Source of the DNA: Actinocatenispora thailandica
Lineage (GTDB): Bacteria; Actinomycetota; Actinomycetes; Mycobacteriales; Micromonosporaceae
DNA length: 64,000 bases
Reading direction: 5' to 3'
Assembly (NCBI RefSeq): GCF_016865425.1
Contig: NZ_AP023355.1
Location: forward strand, 2,106,198-2,170,197
In this document: piece after piece, positions 15,274 to 22,728 of the stretch
Layout: each line of letters begins with the position of its first letter
Numbering within the stretch: the first letter of the stretch is position 1
Program-made: the position numbers and the translations under genes
Notes under the pieces: model-generated
Database searches by the model: none
The model's input: only the letters and a program-made list of their open reading frames with translations
Told to the model about the DNA's origin: nothing

Positions 15274-16830
15274 TCAGTGCTCCGCGGTGTCCACGATGGA
15301 CAGAGCTTCGGTCACCTTGCGGTCGTCGGCGCGGTGCCGGCGCGGAGCGTTCTCCACCGGCCAGCGCGGGTCGGCGCTGCTGTCCAGCGGCGGTGCCGCG
15401 TCGCCGGCCAGTGCCTCGACCGTCGACTGGATCGTCGCGATCTCGTGCTGGATGCGGTGCCGCAGCTGCGTCAGCTGGGCGAACCGGTGCCGCGCGTCGA
15501 CCAGGATCTGCTCGGCCTGCGCCCGTGCCTCGGCGCGGGTCTGCTCGGCCTCCCGGTTGGCCGCCGCCAGCTGGTCGGATGCCTGCTGGTGGGCCGCGGC
15601 GAGCTCGGCGGTGGCCCGCTCGTGCGCGTCGGTCAGCTCGGCGCTGGCCTTCAGGTGCGCGTCGGCGAGTTCCGCGGTGGCCTGGCTGTGCGCCTGCTGG
15701 CGCTCCGATTCTGCGGCCTCGTGCGCCGCGATCAGCTCCGCGGTCGCCTTGTCGTGCGCGGTCTCCCGCTCCGCCGCCGCCTCGTTGCGCGCGTTCTCCC
15801 GCTCGGTGGCCGCCTCCCGGCGTGCGGTGTCCAGCTCGGTGGTCGCCTCCGCGTGCGCCGCCTCCCGCTCGGCGGTGGCGTCGCGCTCGGCCGCGGCCAG
15901 CAACGCGGTGGCGTCCCGGTGTGCCGCGTCCCGTTCCGCGGTCGCGGCCGCCGTCGCCTCGGTACGGATCCGGTCGACCTGGCTTCGCGCCGCGGTGACC
16001 GCCTGCTCGGCCTGCGCGCGGGCCGCGTCGATGGTGCTCTTCGCGGTGCGGTGTGCCTCGCCGAGCGTCTGCTGCGCCTCCTGCCGCGCGGCGCCCAGCG
16101 TGCCGTCCGCCTCCTCGCGGGCGTCGGTCAGCGTCTGCCGCGCCTCGGTGCGGGCGGCGGTCAGCGCCTCGTCCGCCTCCTGCCGGGCCGCCTCCACCGA
16201 ACCGGCCGCGACCTCGCGGGCCGACGAGAGCGTCGCGTTCGCCTCGGCGCGCGCCGAGTGCACGGTGGCATCCGCTTCCTGGTGCGCCCCGGTCAGCATC
16301 GTGGTCGCTTCCTGCTGCGCGGCCGACACCATGTTCGCGGCTTCCTGCCGCGCCGCGCCGAGCGTCTCGTCGATCTCGCGCCGCACCGTACCCAGGCGGG
16401 CCCGAGCCTCGTTCCGGGCCGCGGTCCGGGCCTCCTCTGCGGCGTCGCGTGCCTCCGCCCGGACCCGCTCGGCCTCGGTGTGTGCCTGCTCGACGATCTC
16501 GGCGGCCAGCTGCTCCGACGCGCCGAGCAACTGTTCCATCCGGCCACCGAGGAACTGGGTGTGGGACAGTTCGGCGATGGCGACTTCACGTTGCTCGGCA
16601 TACTGGTCGGCCCGCAGCTCGGCGATCTGGAGCGCGAGCGCCCGCTCCCGGTCCTGGCTGCGGGCCATCCGGACGGCGAGTTCGGTCAGGGTCCGTTCGA
16701 CCCGCTCGGCGTAGCGCCGCACCTGGCCGCGGTCGTAGCCGTGCACGGCGCTCTCGAAGTCGGCATCAGGCCGGAAACCGGTGTCCTGCAGCGCAACGTC
16801 GTGGGTGTCGAAATCCCGTCGGATACCCAT
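15274..16830 (-). CDS. DivIVA-like filament protein with 30 hendecad repeats
   Basis: A protein of 518 residues, start ATG 16830 after GGAGGCGGGAC. Residues 26-55 carry a DivIVA-type motif (DFESAVHGYDRGQVRRYAERVE). Residues 117-446 are thirty consecutive 11-residue units without any insertion, with Ala nearly fixed at position 11, Ala usual at position 4, and His or Arg usual at position 1. This is a hendecad (right-handed or straight) coiled coil. The tail (447-518) is charged. Related actinomycete proteins are Scy and FilP, which form tip-associated filaments; a cytoskeletal or polarity role here is inference. Transcribed alone; AT-richer promoter DNA lies at 16870-16910. Confidence 0.85.
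   Translation of the reverse strand: MGIRRDFDTHDVALQDTGFRPDADFESAVHGYDRGQVRRYAERVERTLTELAVRMARSQDRERALALQIAELRADQYAEQREVAIAELSHTQFLGGRMEQLLGASEQLAAEIVEQAHTEAERVRAEARDAAEEARTAARNEARARLGTVRREIDETLGAARQEAANMVSAAQQEATTMLTGAHQEADATVHSARAEANATLSSAREVAAGSVEAARQEADEALTAARTEARQTLTDAREEADGTLGAARQEAQQTLGEAHRTAKSTIDAARAQAEQAVTAARSQVDRIRTEATAAATAERDAAHRDATALLAAAERDATAEREAAHAEATTELDTARREAATERENARNEAAAERETAHDKATAELIAAHEAAESERQQAHSQATAELADAHLKASAELTDAHERATAELAAAHQQASDQLAAANREAEQTRAEARAQAEQILVDARHRFAQLTQLRHRIQHEIATIQSTVEALAGDAAPPLDSSADPRWPVENAPRRHRADDRKVTEALSIVDTAEH
15493..16482 (-). repeat. 33-bp periodic coding repeat (30 units) of the filament gene
   Basis: The DNA encodes residues 117-446, thirty degenerate 33-bp units in perfect register. 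Unit identity is low to moderate at DNA level, so it is an old, selected protein periodicity rather than a fresh expansion. Confidence 0.85.
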
Positions 16831-17063
16831 GTCCCGCCTCCAGCCCGCCGCGGCCACGACGTCACTCGATCATGAGTTACTAATACCCTCGTATACGGCA
16901 TTCCAACCAGCCGGGGATGCACTCTACGGTTTCCGCGATCGCGCGGTCACCACCTGCTAGCGTGCCACGCCGCTGGCCATGATCACCGGGCCGAACGAGA
17001 ACCCTTACCCATCGATTTCCGCCGATCCGTCCGGCCGCCGTGCTCCGGTGCCGGTCCCGGGCG

Positions 17064-17252
17064 TCACGGGCGACGTGTCTTGCGCGGCAACAGCATCACG
17101 ATGATCAGGATGACCAGCGTGAAGAAGAAGCCGAGGATGCCCCACAGCCACTTGCCGCGGCCCTTGAGATAGGCCATGTAGCCGCACGAGATCGCGATGA
17201 TGATCGACCCCACGACCCCGATGCCGGTGCTCACCCCGGTGTTCGCACTCAT
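17064..17252 (-). CDS. Small two-helix membrane protein
   Basis: A protein of 62 residues from the ATG at 17252 (MSANTGVSTG), with GGTGGGG upstream. Two membrane segments are visible: residues about 10-28 (GIGVVGSIIIAISCGYMAY) and 38-56 (WGILGFFFTLVILIIVMLL), joined by a basic loop (LKGRGK) and ending KTRRP. Function unknown; such proteins are common and poorly studied. Confidence 0.7.
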   Translation of the reverse strand: MSANTGVSTGIGVVGSIIIAISCGYMAYLKGRGKWLWGILGFFFTLVILIIVMLLPRKTRRP

Positions 17253-17398
17253 GTCCCCACCCCCGCCACAACGTAGCGACGGGCACCGGTGCCGCGACGG
17301 GCTTTCGGCCAAGATCACCTGGAGGGGCCGGCGGGAGGGTCGATCCCCGCCGCGCCCCCTGCCGGCCGGCATCGCCGGGCGGTGACCCGGCTGCCGGC

Positions 17399-17890
17399 TC
17401 AGCCGGCGGACGCCAGTACGGCATCGATCTGGCCCATCGCCAGCCCCATGCCCTCCTGCATCCCCATCTTGATCATTTTCTCCATCTGCTCGGTACTGAC
17501 GAAGTGCGTCACGGTCGTCATCCGGGTACCGCGGTCGGTCGGCTCGAACGTCACGCGCATGGTGACCGGCTCGTCGCCGGGCAGCGGCTCACCGTCGCTG
17601 CCGGCGAAGCCGTCGCTGAACTCCAGCGAGCGTGGCCGGTCGATCGCCTCGATCCGCCACCAGCCGCTCGGCTGGTCCCCGTCCGGCCCGGTCATGTGGT
17701 AGCGGGACTCGCCGCCCGCGACGAACTCGTGCCGGGTGAACGTCGCCGGGTAGGTCGGCGGGCCCCACCAGCGCTCCAGCTTGCGCGGGTCCTCCCACAC
17801 CTGCCAGACCGCCTCCGGCGCGGCGTCGAACTCCGCGACGAACGTCAGGGTCAGGGTGGTCGGGTCGGCGGTGCCGTTCGGGACTGTCAT
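17399..17890 (-). CDS. SRPBCC (AHSA1-like) ligand-binding domain protein
   Basis: A protein of 163 residues with the START/Bet v1-like fold: FVAEFDAAPEAVWQVWEDPRKLERWWGPPTYPATF at the N-terminus and VTFEPTDRGTRMTTVTHFVSTEQMEKMIKMGMQEGM near the end. It binds a hydrophobic ligand in a deep cavity; the ligand is unknown. The ATG at 17890 overlaps the stop of the ArsR-type gene upstream (ATGA). The ArsR-SRPBCC pairing is a very common operon in actinobacteria. Confidence 0.9.
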   Translation of the reverse strand: MTVPNGTADPTTLTLTFVAEFDAAPEAVWQVWEDPRKLERWWGPPTYPATFTRHEFVAGGESRYHMTGPDGDQPSGWWRIEAIDRPRSLEFSDGFAGSDGEPLPGDEPVTMRVTFEPTDRGTRMTTVTHFVSTEQMEKMIKMGMQEGMGLAMGQIDAVLASAG

Positions 17891-18234
17891 GTCGTACTCC
17901 CTTCCTCGTTGGCGAGAACGCCGGCGATGCGTGTGGCGCGGTCGGACCAGAGCCGCTCGTACTGCGCCAGCAGCGTCGCGGCCCGATGCAGGGTTTCCGG
18001 GCTACCGTGCACGATCTGCTCCCGCCCGTGTCGGCGTTTGCGCACGAGGCCCGCTCGTTCCAGCGCGGCGACGTGCTTCTGCACGGCGGCGAAGCTCATC
18101 CGGTAGTGGCCGGCGAGCGACGACACCGATTCACCGGACCGCAGGGTGCGGGCCAGGATGTCGCGCCTGGTCGGGTCCGCCAGTGCGCGGAAGACCCGGT
18201 CCAGCTCGCCGTCCGCGAACTCATCTACAACCAT
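17887..18234 (-). CDS. ArsR-family winged-helix repressor
   Basis: A protein of 115 residues with the ArsR HTH: VFRALADPTRRDILARTLRSGESVSSLAGHYRMSFAAVQKHVAALERAGLVRKRRHGREQIVH. No metal-binding Cys cluster is present, so it belongs to the SRPBCC-linked subgroup that does not sense metals. Its own start codon lies within a perfect palindrome (18226-18243), which indicates autorepression of the ArsR-SRPBCC operon. Confidence 0.9.
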   Translation of the reverse strand: MVVDEFADGELDRVFRALADPTRRDILARTLRSGESVSSLAGHYRMSFAAVQKHVAALERAGLVRKRRHGREQIVHGSPETLHRAATLLAQYERLWSDRATRIAGVLANEEGSTT

Positions 18235-18243
18235 TTGGTTGTA
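18226..18243. promoter_or_regulatory. ArsR-type operator overlapping the repressor start codon
   Basis: Perfect 8-bp arms TACAACCA (18226-18233) and TGGTTGTA (18236-18243) around TT. The minus-strand ATG of the ArsR gene is inside it (18234-18232), so bound repressor would block both transcription and the start region. Confidence 0.7.
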
Positions 18244-18427
18244 CGTTAGCGCGATCGCCGGCCCGCCACAACCGCTTCCCGGGTGGCGGTCGACCCGTCG
18301 AACCGCACCGGCTCCACCGAACCGTCAGTCGAGTTGCCGAGGCAGGGGAGGTGCGACTGGTACCGGGCTGCGATCGTGGAGGCGGCCGCGGAGGTCGCCG
18401 GCCGAGCGCCGCTACGAGGAGGGTTCG

Positions 18428-18646
18428 ATGACCCGGGTTCGGATCGAGACCGCCGGCCACATCGTCGAGATCGAAGCGAAAGACGCGGGGCACGCCGAAC
18501 TCGCGCCGGTCGCGCTGGCGCTGTGGCGGGAGACGCGCTTCGGCCGCGGCGACGCGGGCACCTCGTCCGGCCAGTTCGAACCCGGGTACGACCGCTACGC
18601 CGAGGAGCACGTCGGCATCCTCGGCTTCCATCCCAAGAACCGTTAG
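18428..18646 (+). CDS. Small hypothetical protein
   Basis: A protein of 72 residues, MTRVRIETAG opening, beginning with two amphipathic beta strands (RVRIETAGHIVEIEAKDAG) and ending in a Gly/Tyr-rich stretch (EPGYDRYAEEHVGILGFHPKNR). ATG at 18428 with AGGAGGG upstream. No known domain that I recognise. Confidence 0.65.
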   Translation: MTRVRIETAGHIVEIEAKDAGHAELAPVALALWRETRFGRGDAGTSSGQFEPGYDRYAEEHVGILGFHPKNR

Positions 18647-18746
18647 CGCTCCGGCCGGGTGCGCTCTGCTGCCCGCCACTGCCACTCCGGGGCCTTCGGA
18701 CGACTACGCGTAGCTGAGTCCACTGCGTCTACCTGCAGAAACGAGG

Positions 18747-18819
18747 TGCGCCCGGTAGGACTCGAACCTACGACCGTCTGCTTAGAAGGCAGCTGCTCTA
18801 TCCACTGAGCTACGGGCGC
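18747..18819 (-). tRNA. tRNA-Arg (anticodon TCT)
   Basis: 73 bases on the minus strand. The acceptor stem is GCGCCCG/CGGGCGC, followed by a D arm with GCTCAGTGGATAGAGC, an anticodon stem CTGCC/GGCAG-like with loop CTTCTAA (anticodon TCT), and a T arm with GGTTCGAGTCC. No CCA is encoded. It reads AGA, a rare arginine codon in this high-GC genome. Confidence 0.95.
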
Positions 18820-18991
18820 GTCGCTCGCCGAGGGGATCAGCTCGCGGCTGAAGGCTACCGTGGGTGGCCCCCGAGACATCTTGGCGGAGTGCGAACCGTG
18901 ACGCCAGTCCCGGCACGGCGGCAACGGGCCGGAACCGGATGGTCGGTCGGCGCGCTCCCGGCGCACCGCGGCGTCGCCGCGCGGGCGGGTG

Positions 18992-19615
18992 TCAGCCGTG
19001 CTGGCCGAGGAGGGCCGTGAGCAGCGTGGCAAGCCCGGTGTCGAACTCGTCGGGGCCACCGGCGGTGTGTGCCATGGTCGGCGCCAGCGCGCTCAGGTGA
19101 GGGAAATCACTGGGTGGCAACGCGTCGAGCGCGCTGCGGGTGCCCGCCGCATCCTGGCTGGCATAGGTGACGCAGCCGAGCGTGAACAGGTAGAGCGTGC
19201 GGTAGCCGCGGACCGCCGCCGCGTCGTCCAGCCCGGCCCGGCGCAGCTGGCCGAGGGCCCGGTCGCACACCCGCAGGACGCCTGGACTCAGGAACGGTCG
19301 GGACATCCGGATCCGGTACAAGGCGGGATGTTCGGACAGGGTCCGGTGCAGTGCGGTGAACAGTGCGGTCAGCTCCGCCAGCGGTTTCGCGCTGGTACGG
19401 CCTGAAGTGCGGTGATTCGCGGCATCCGCGGTGGCCGCATCGACCACCGCGTCGAGCAGCTCGTCGCGGGAGCGGTAGTAGCCGTACAGCGTCATGGTGC
19501 CGACGCCGAGTCGCTGGGCGAGCGCCCGCATGGAGACCGCGGCGAGGCCCTCGGCGTCCATCAGGTCGAGTGCGGCGGCGGTGATCTGCTCGGGGGTGAG
19601 CCGTTGCGTCGGCAT
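18992..19615 (-). CDS. TetR/AcrR-family repressor
   Basis: A protein of 207 residues. The HTH is ITAAALDLMDAEGLAAVSMRALAQRLGVGTMTLYGYYRSRDELLDAVVDAA (residues about 10-60), and the C-terminal domain (TetR_C type) begins after 80. ATG at 19615 is chosen; there is no ribosome site, and the 27 bases to the divergent gene are almost wholly an operator, so translation may start on a leaderless mRNA. Probably represses itself and the divergent acetyltransferase. Confidence 0.87.
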   Translation of the reverse strand: MPTQRLTPEQITAAALDLMDAEGLAAVSMRALAQRLGVGTMTLYGYYRSRDELLDAVVDAATADAANHRTSGRTSAKPLAELTALFTALHRTLSEHPALYRIRMSRPFLSPGVLRVCDRALGQLRRAGLDDAAAVRGYRTLYLFTLGCVTYASQDAAGTRSALDALPPSDFPHLSALAPTMAHTAGGPDEFDTGLATLLTALLGQHG

Positions 19616-19617
19616 GC

Positions 19618-19642
19618 CGTACAACGTACCGTACGTCGTACG
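19618..19642. promoter_or_regulatory. TetR-type operator between two divergent start codons
   Basis: A 25-bp palindrome with arms CGTACAACGTAC and GTACGTCGTACG (11 of 12 positions match) centred on 19630. It fills nearly all of the 27 bases between the TetR ATG (19615) and the acetyltransferase ATG (19643). Confidence 0.75.
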
Positions 19643-20104
19643 ATGAAGATCCTGAGCGGGGCCGAGGCGTACCGACCGGCGGCCGAACTGTTACGTGAGT
19701 ACCTGTCCGAGGTCGCGGCGCGGCTGGCCGACTTCGACGGCGGCGGTGGCGACCCGGACGTCGAGGCGGCCGACGGCAGCATGATCGTGTGCTGCGCCGA
19801 CGACGGCACCCCGCTCGGCTGCCTGGCCGTGCGCACCATCGCCCCCGGCATCGCCGAACTCAAACGCATGTACCTGCGCCCCGCGGGCCGCGGCACCGGG
19901 CTCGGTGGCCGGTTGCTGGCCGTCGCCGAGGACGCCGCGCGTGATCTCGGTTGCCACACGATGCGGCTGGACACCGCGGCGCCGCTGACCGAGGCGCTGC
20001 GGCTCTACCGCCGACACGGGTACCGGGAGATCGCGCGCTACAACGACAACCCGTCCGCGACGCACTGGCTGGAGAAGGCGTTGCCGGCGGCGGGGCCGGT
20101 CTGA
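19643..20104 (+). CDS. GNAT family N-acetyltransferase
   Basis: A protein of 153 residues. Motif A is ELKRMYLRPAGRGTGLGGRLLAVAEDAARDLGCHTMRLDT and the end ALRLYRRHGYREIARYNDNP is motif B. The ELKRMYVRP and ARYND signatures resemble small acetyltransferases that act on amino-acid-like substrates. No ribosome site precedes the ATG, consistent with a leaderless transcript controlled by the TetR-type operator that touches it. Confidence 0.87.
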   Translation: MKILSGAEAYRPAAELLREYLSEVAARLADFDGGGGDPDVEAADGSMIVCCADDGTPLGCLAVRTIAPGIAELKRMYLRPAGRGTGLGGRLLAVAEDAARDLGCHTMRLDTAAPLTEALRLYRRHGYREIARYNDNPSATHWLEKALPAAGPV

Positions 20105-20155
20105 CGGCGGGGTCGGGTCAGCGCGGACTTGGCGGCAGGCAGTACGTTTCCTTTC

Positions 20156-20686
20156 GTGCAGCCGAGTGTGTCAGCGATCATTCCGATGCCCCTGTCCCGA
20201 GACGTCGCGAGCGCGTTCCCGACCGCCGGCCCGGACGCGCCGGTGCTGGAGGATTGGTACGCCGACCTGGTGGTCGGCTACCACCTGCCGCCGCCGCACG
20301 GCGACCGGCTGGTCACCGCAGACGACCTGACCGCGCTCGACCTGGGACACCGTCAGCTGCGGCGAGCGGCCGCCGACAACCTGGCCGGGCAGCTGGAACG
20401 GGTCGAGGTGCACGGCCTCCCGCCGGTGTTCACGCTCTCCTTCGAGGGTGTCGAGGCCACGCTGCTGACCTCCGACGACGTCTGGTCCAGCCTGGCCGAG
20501 CAGGTCGACGGCGAGGTGGTCGTCGGCGCGCCGGCCCGGGACGTGATGTTCGTGACCGGCAGCGAGTCGCAGGCCGGGCTGGAGAAGGTGCACCGGGCCT
20601 GCGAACGGGTCTTCTTCGCCGGTCACGAGAACCTGCTCAGCCGGCGGCTGCTGGTGTGGCGCCAGGGCGGCTGGGAGTCGCTCTGA
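20156..20686 (+). CDS. DUF1444-like protein
   Basis: A protein of about 176 residues. The sequence DLVVGYHLPPPHGDRLVTADDLTALDL, then GLPPVFTLSFEGVEATLLTSDDVWSSLAEQVDGEVVVGAPARDVMFVTG resembles DUF1444 (YtpQ-like) proteins, of unknown role. The start is uncertain: GTG at 20156 or 20168, neither with a clear ribosome site. Single gene. Confidence 0.65.
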   Translation: MQPSVSAIIPMPLSRDVASAFPTAGPDAPVLEDWYADLVVGYHLPPPHGDRLVTADDLTALDLGHRQLRRAAADNLAGQLERVEVHGLPPVFTLSFEGVEATLLTSDDVWSSLAEQVDGEVVVGAPARDVMFVTGSESQAGLEKVHRACERVFFAGHENLLSRRLLVWRQGGWESL

Positions 20687-20794
20687 CCACCTCCACTGTG
20701 GACCGTCCACCTGCCGTTCGCCCGGCCGGCAGCCGGGTCGCGCACCTGGTCGGTACGCCGGCCGGCCGGCGGGGCACGCCGCCGCCAAACAGAC

Positions 20795-20890
20795 CGCGGC
20801 GCACCTGGGCGGCCGGCGGAGCAGCCATCCGGCAGGCAGGCGCGCGGCGCACCTGGGCGGCCGGCGGGGCAGCCACCCGGTAAGCGGGCG
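20795..20890. repeat. 48-bp tandem repeat, two copies
   Basis: Two adjacent units, 20795-20842 and 20843-20890, beginning CGCGGCGCACCTGGGCGG and differing at about four positions. They lie between the convergent DUF1444-like and LacI genes and encode nothing convincing. Confidence 0.85.
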
Positions 20891-20933
20891 CACGCTGTGC
20901 CCGGCCGGCTCGCCGGGCCAGCCGGGGCGGTGG

Positions 20934-21959
20934 TCAGCTGGTCGAGTCGCGCACCACCAGGTCCGGAACGAACAGCCGGGTGGTCGGCGGCGGTGGCAGT
21001 TCGGCGGGCGCACCCGGTAGTCGCGGCGCCAGCACCGCCATCATCGCCCGGGCCACCTCCTCGACCGGCTGCCGCACGCTGGTCAGCCCGAGCACGTCGG
21101 CGGTCGGCGTGTCGTCGAAACCGCAGACCGCCAGGTCCGGGCCGACCCGCAGGCCGCGCTGGCCGGCCGCACGCAGCACCCCGACCGCGAACACGTCGGT
21201 CGCGGCGACGATCGCGGTCGGTGGTTCGGCGGCGTCCAGCAGCTCGCCGCCGGCCCGCATACCGGCCTCGATGCTGTCCGCGGCGTGCCGGGCGAGGCGC
21301 TCGTCCAGGTCGTGGCGACGCATCGCGGTGCGCCAGCCCGACTCGCGGTCGTCGCCGATCCGGTCGCCGGCCGGCACTCCGACGTACCCGATGCGCCGGT
21401 GCCCGGCCGCCACCAGATGCTCGGTGGCCCGCTCGGTACCCGCCGCGTTGTCCACGTCGACCCAGACGAACTCGTCGCCGGTGCGGCCGAACGACGCGAA
21501 CGGCGCGCCCAGCGCCGCGATCGCCGCCGGCCGCCGGTCCCGGTAGTCCAGGTCGGTCAGCACGAACCCGTCGACCGCACCGCCACGCAACAGCCGTCCG
21601 CAGGCGGCCACCTCGTCCGCCTCGGCCGCGGCGAACAGCAGCAGGTGATGGTCCAGATCCCGGGCCGCTTCGGCGAACGCGTGCAGGAACCGGTCCAGGA
21701 TCGCGGCGAGCGCGTCCGGACGGTTGGGCCGGATCCGGTACCCGATCAGCCGGGACGCGTGCGCGCGCAGCGCCCGGGCCGCCCGGTTCGGCTGGTAGCC
21801 GAGCTCGTCGATGGCCGCCCGCACTCGCTGCCGGGTCGCCGGACTGACCCGCTCCGGCGCGTTCACCACGTTCGACACGGTCTGCCGGGACACGCCGGCG
21901 GCGACCGCCACGTCGTGCACCGTGACCGGCCCGTCGCCGCTGCCGCGGGTACCGTCCAC
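20934..21959 (-). CDS. LacI-family transcriptional regulator
   Basis: A protein of 341 residues from the GTG at 21959, with GGGAGG 7 bases upstream. The LacI HTH is VTVHDVAVAAGVSRQTVSNVVNAPERVSPATRQRVRAAIDELGYQPNRAARALR (residues about 12-65), with the hinge helix at its end. The rest is a periplasmic-binding-protein-like effector domain. The sugar or other effector cannot be deduced, and no transport operon is adjacent. It may act elsewhere in the genome. Confidence 0.9.
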   Translation of the reverse strand: MDGTRGSGDGPVTVHDVAVAAGVSRQTVSNVVNAPERVSPATRQRVRAAIDELGYQPNRAARALRAHASRLIGYRIRPNRPDALAAILDRFLHAFAEAARDLDHHLLLFAAAEADEVAACGRLLRGGAVDGFVLTDLDYRDRRPAAIAALGAPFASFGRTGDEFVWVDVDNAAGTERATEHLVAAGHRRIGYVGVPAGDRIGDDRESGWRTAMRRHDLDERLARHAADSIEAGMRAGGELLDAAEPPTAIVAATDVFAVGVLRAAGQRGLRVGPDLAVCGFDDTPTADVLGLTSVRQPVEEVARAMMAVLAPRLPGAPAELPPPPTTRLFVPDLVVRDSTS

Positions 21960-22177
21960 CGGCTCGCCTCCCGAGTCTCGGCCCCGGACGGTACCGGACC
22001 GGTCGGTCGCGGGTAGCACGAAACCGGCGAGGCGTCGAGACGGTCCACAGCCCTCGGCGTCGTCCACAGATCCCGGCGACCGGCCGGCACCGGACGGTAC
22101 GGCGCGGCACGGTGGCGGCGAGCGGTCATCAGCCGCGGCCGGATCCGGTGGTTCGGCCGCCTGTCACGGGAGCCAGC

Positions 22178-22633
22178 ATGTTCGAAACCAAGCTCACCCT
22201 GGTCGGCACGGTCATCAGCGAGGTCCGGCTGACGCACACCCGCACCAACGACGTGCCGGTGGCGAACTTCAGCCTCGCCACCACCGCGCGCACGTTCAAC
22301 CGAGAGAAGGGCAGCTGGGTCGATGGCAACTCGCTCCACCTGCGGGTCAGTTGCTGGCGCCGGCTCGGCGAGAACGTCGCCGCGTCGGTCCACCGCGGCG
22401 ACCCGGTGCTGGTCTCCGGCAACCTCTACAGCCGGTCCTACGAGGCCACCGACGGCACCCGACGCTGGTCGTACGAGGTCGAGGCGACCACCGTCGGCCC
22501 CGACCTCAGCCGCGGCACCGCGACCTTCCAGCGACGGGCCTCGCCGCATGCCGAGCCGGCCGGCCCGGCCACGGTGCTCGCTCTGGGCGGCGCCGACCCG
22601 GAGCCGGCCACCGCCACACCGGAGGCGGCCTGA
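22178..22633 (+). CDS. ssb: Single-stranded DNA-binding protein (SsbB-like, no acidic tail)
   Basis: A protein of 151 residues with an OB fold: LTLVGTVISEVRLTHTRTNDVPVANFSLATTARTFNREKGSWVDGNSLHLRVSCWRRLGENVAASVHRGDPVLVSGNLYSRSY. The C-terminus is Ala/Pro-rich and lacks the DDDIPF-type acidic tip that recruits replication partners. It is therefore a paralogue like Streptomyces SsbB rather than the main replicative SSB. ATG at 22178 with GGGAG upstream. Confidence 0.88.
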   Translation: MFETKLTLVGTVISEVRLTHTRTNDVPVANFSLATTARTFNREKGSWVDGNSLHLRVSCWRRLGENVAASVHRGDPVLVSGNLYSRSYEATDGTRRWSYEVEATTVGPDLSRGTATFQRRASPHAEPAGPATVLALGGADPEPATATPEAA

Positions 22634-22728
22634 CACGGGTGTCGGAGGCCAGCCGGGCGCCACATAGGCTGCCGAATGACGGGTCGTCGGGCTGGCGCCG
22701 GGCTCGCGGCGATTCGGGGAGGAATGCC

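Noticed and set aside
15220-16875. A 551-residue open frame on the plus strand opposite the filament gene.
   Set aside because: It is Arg/Gly/Leu-rich, has no ribosome site, and mirrors the 33-bp period of the minus-strand gene, whose protein has a clear register. An antisense shadow.
18650-18700. GCCACTG-type text considered as a cobalamin riboswitch core.
   Set aside because: It lies between a small gene and a tRNA, far from cob genes, without the B12-box context.
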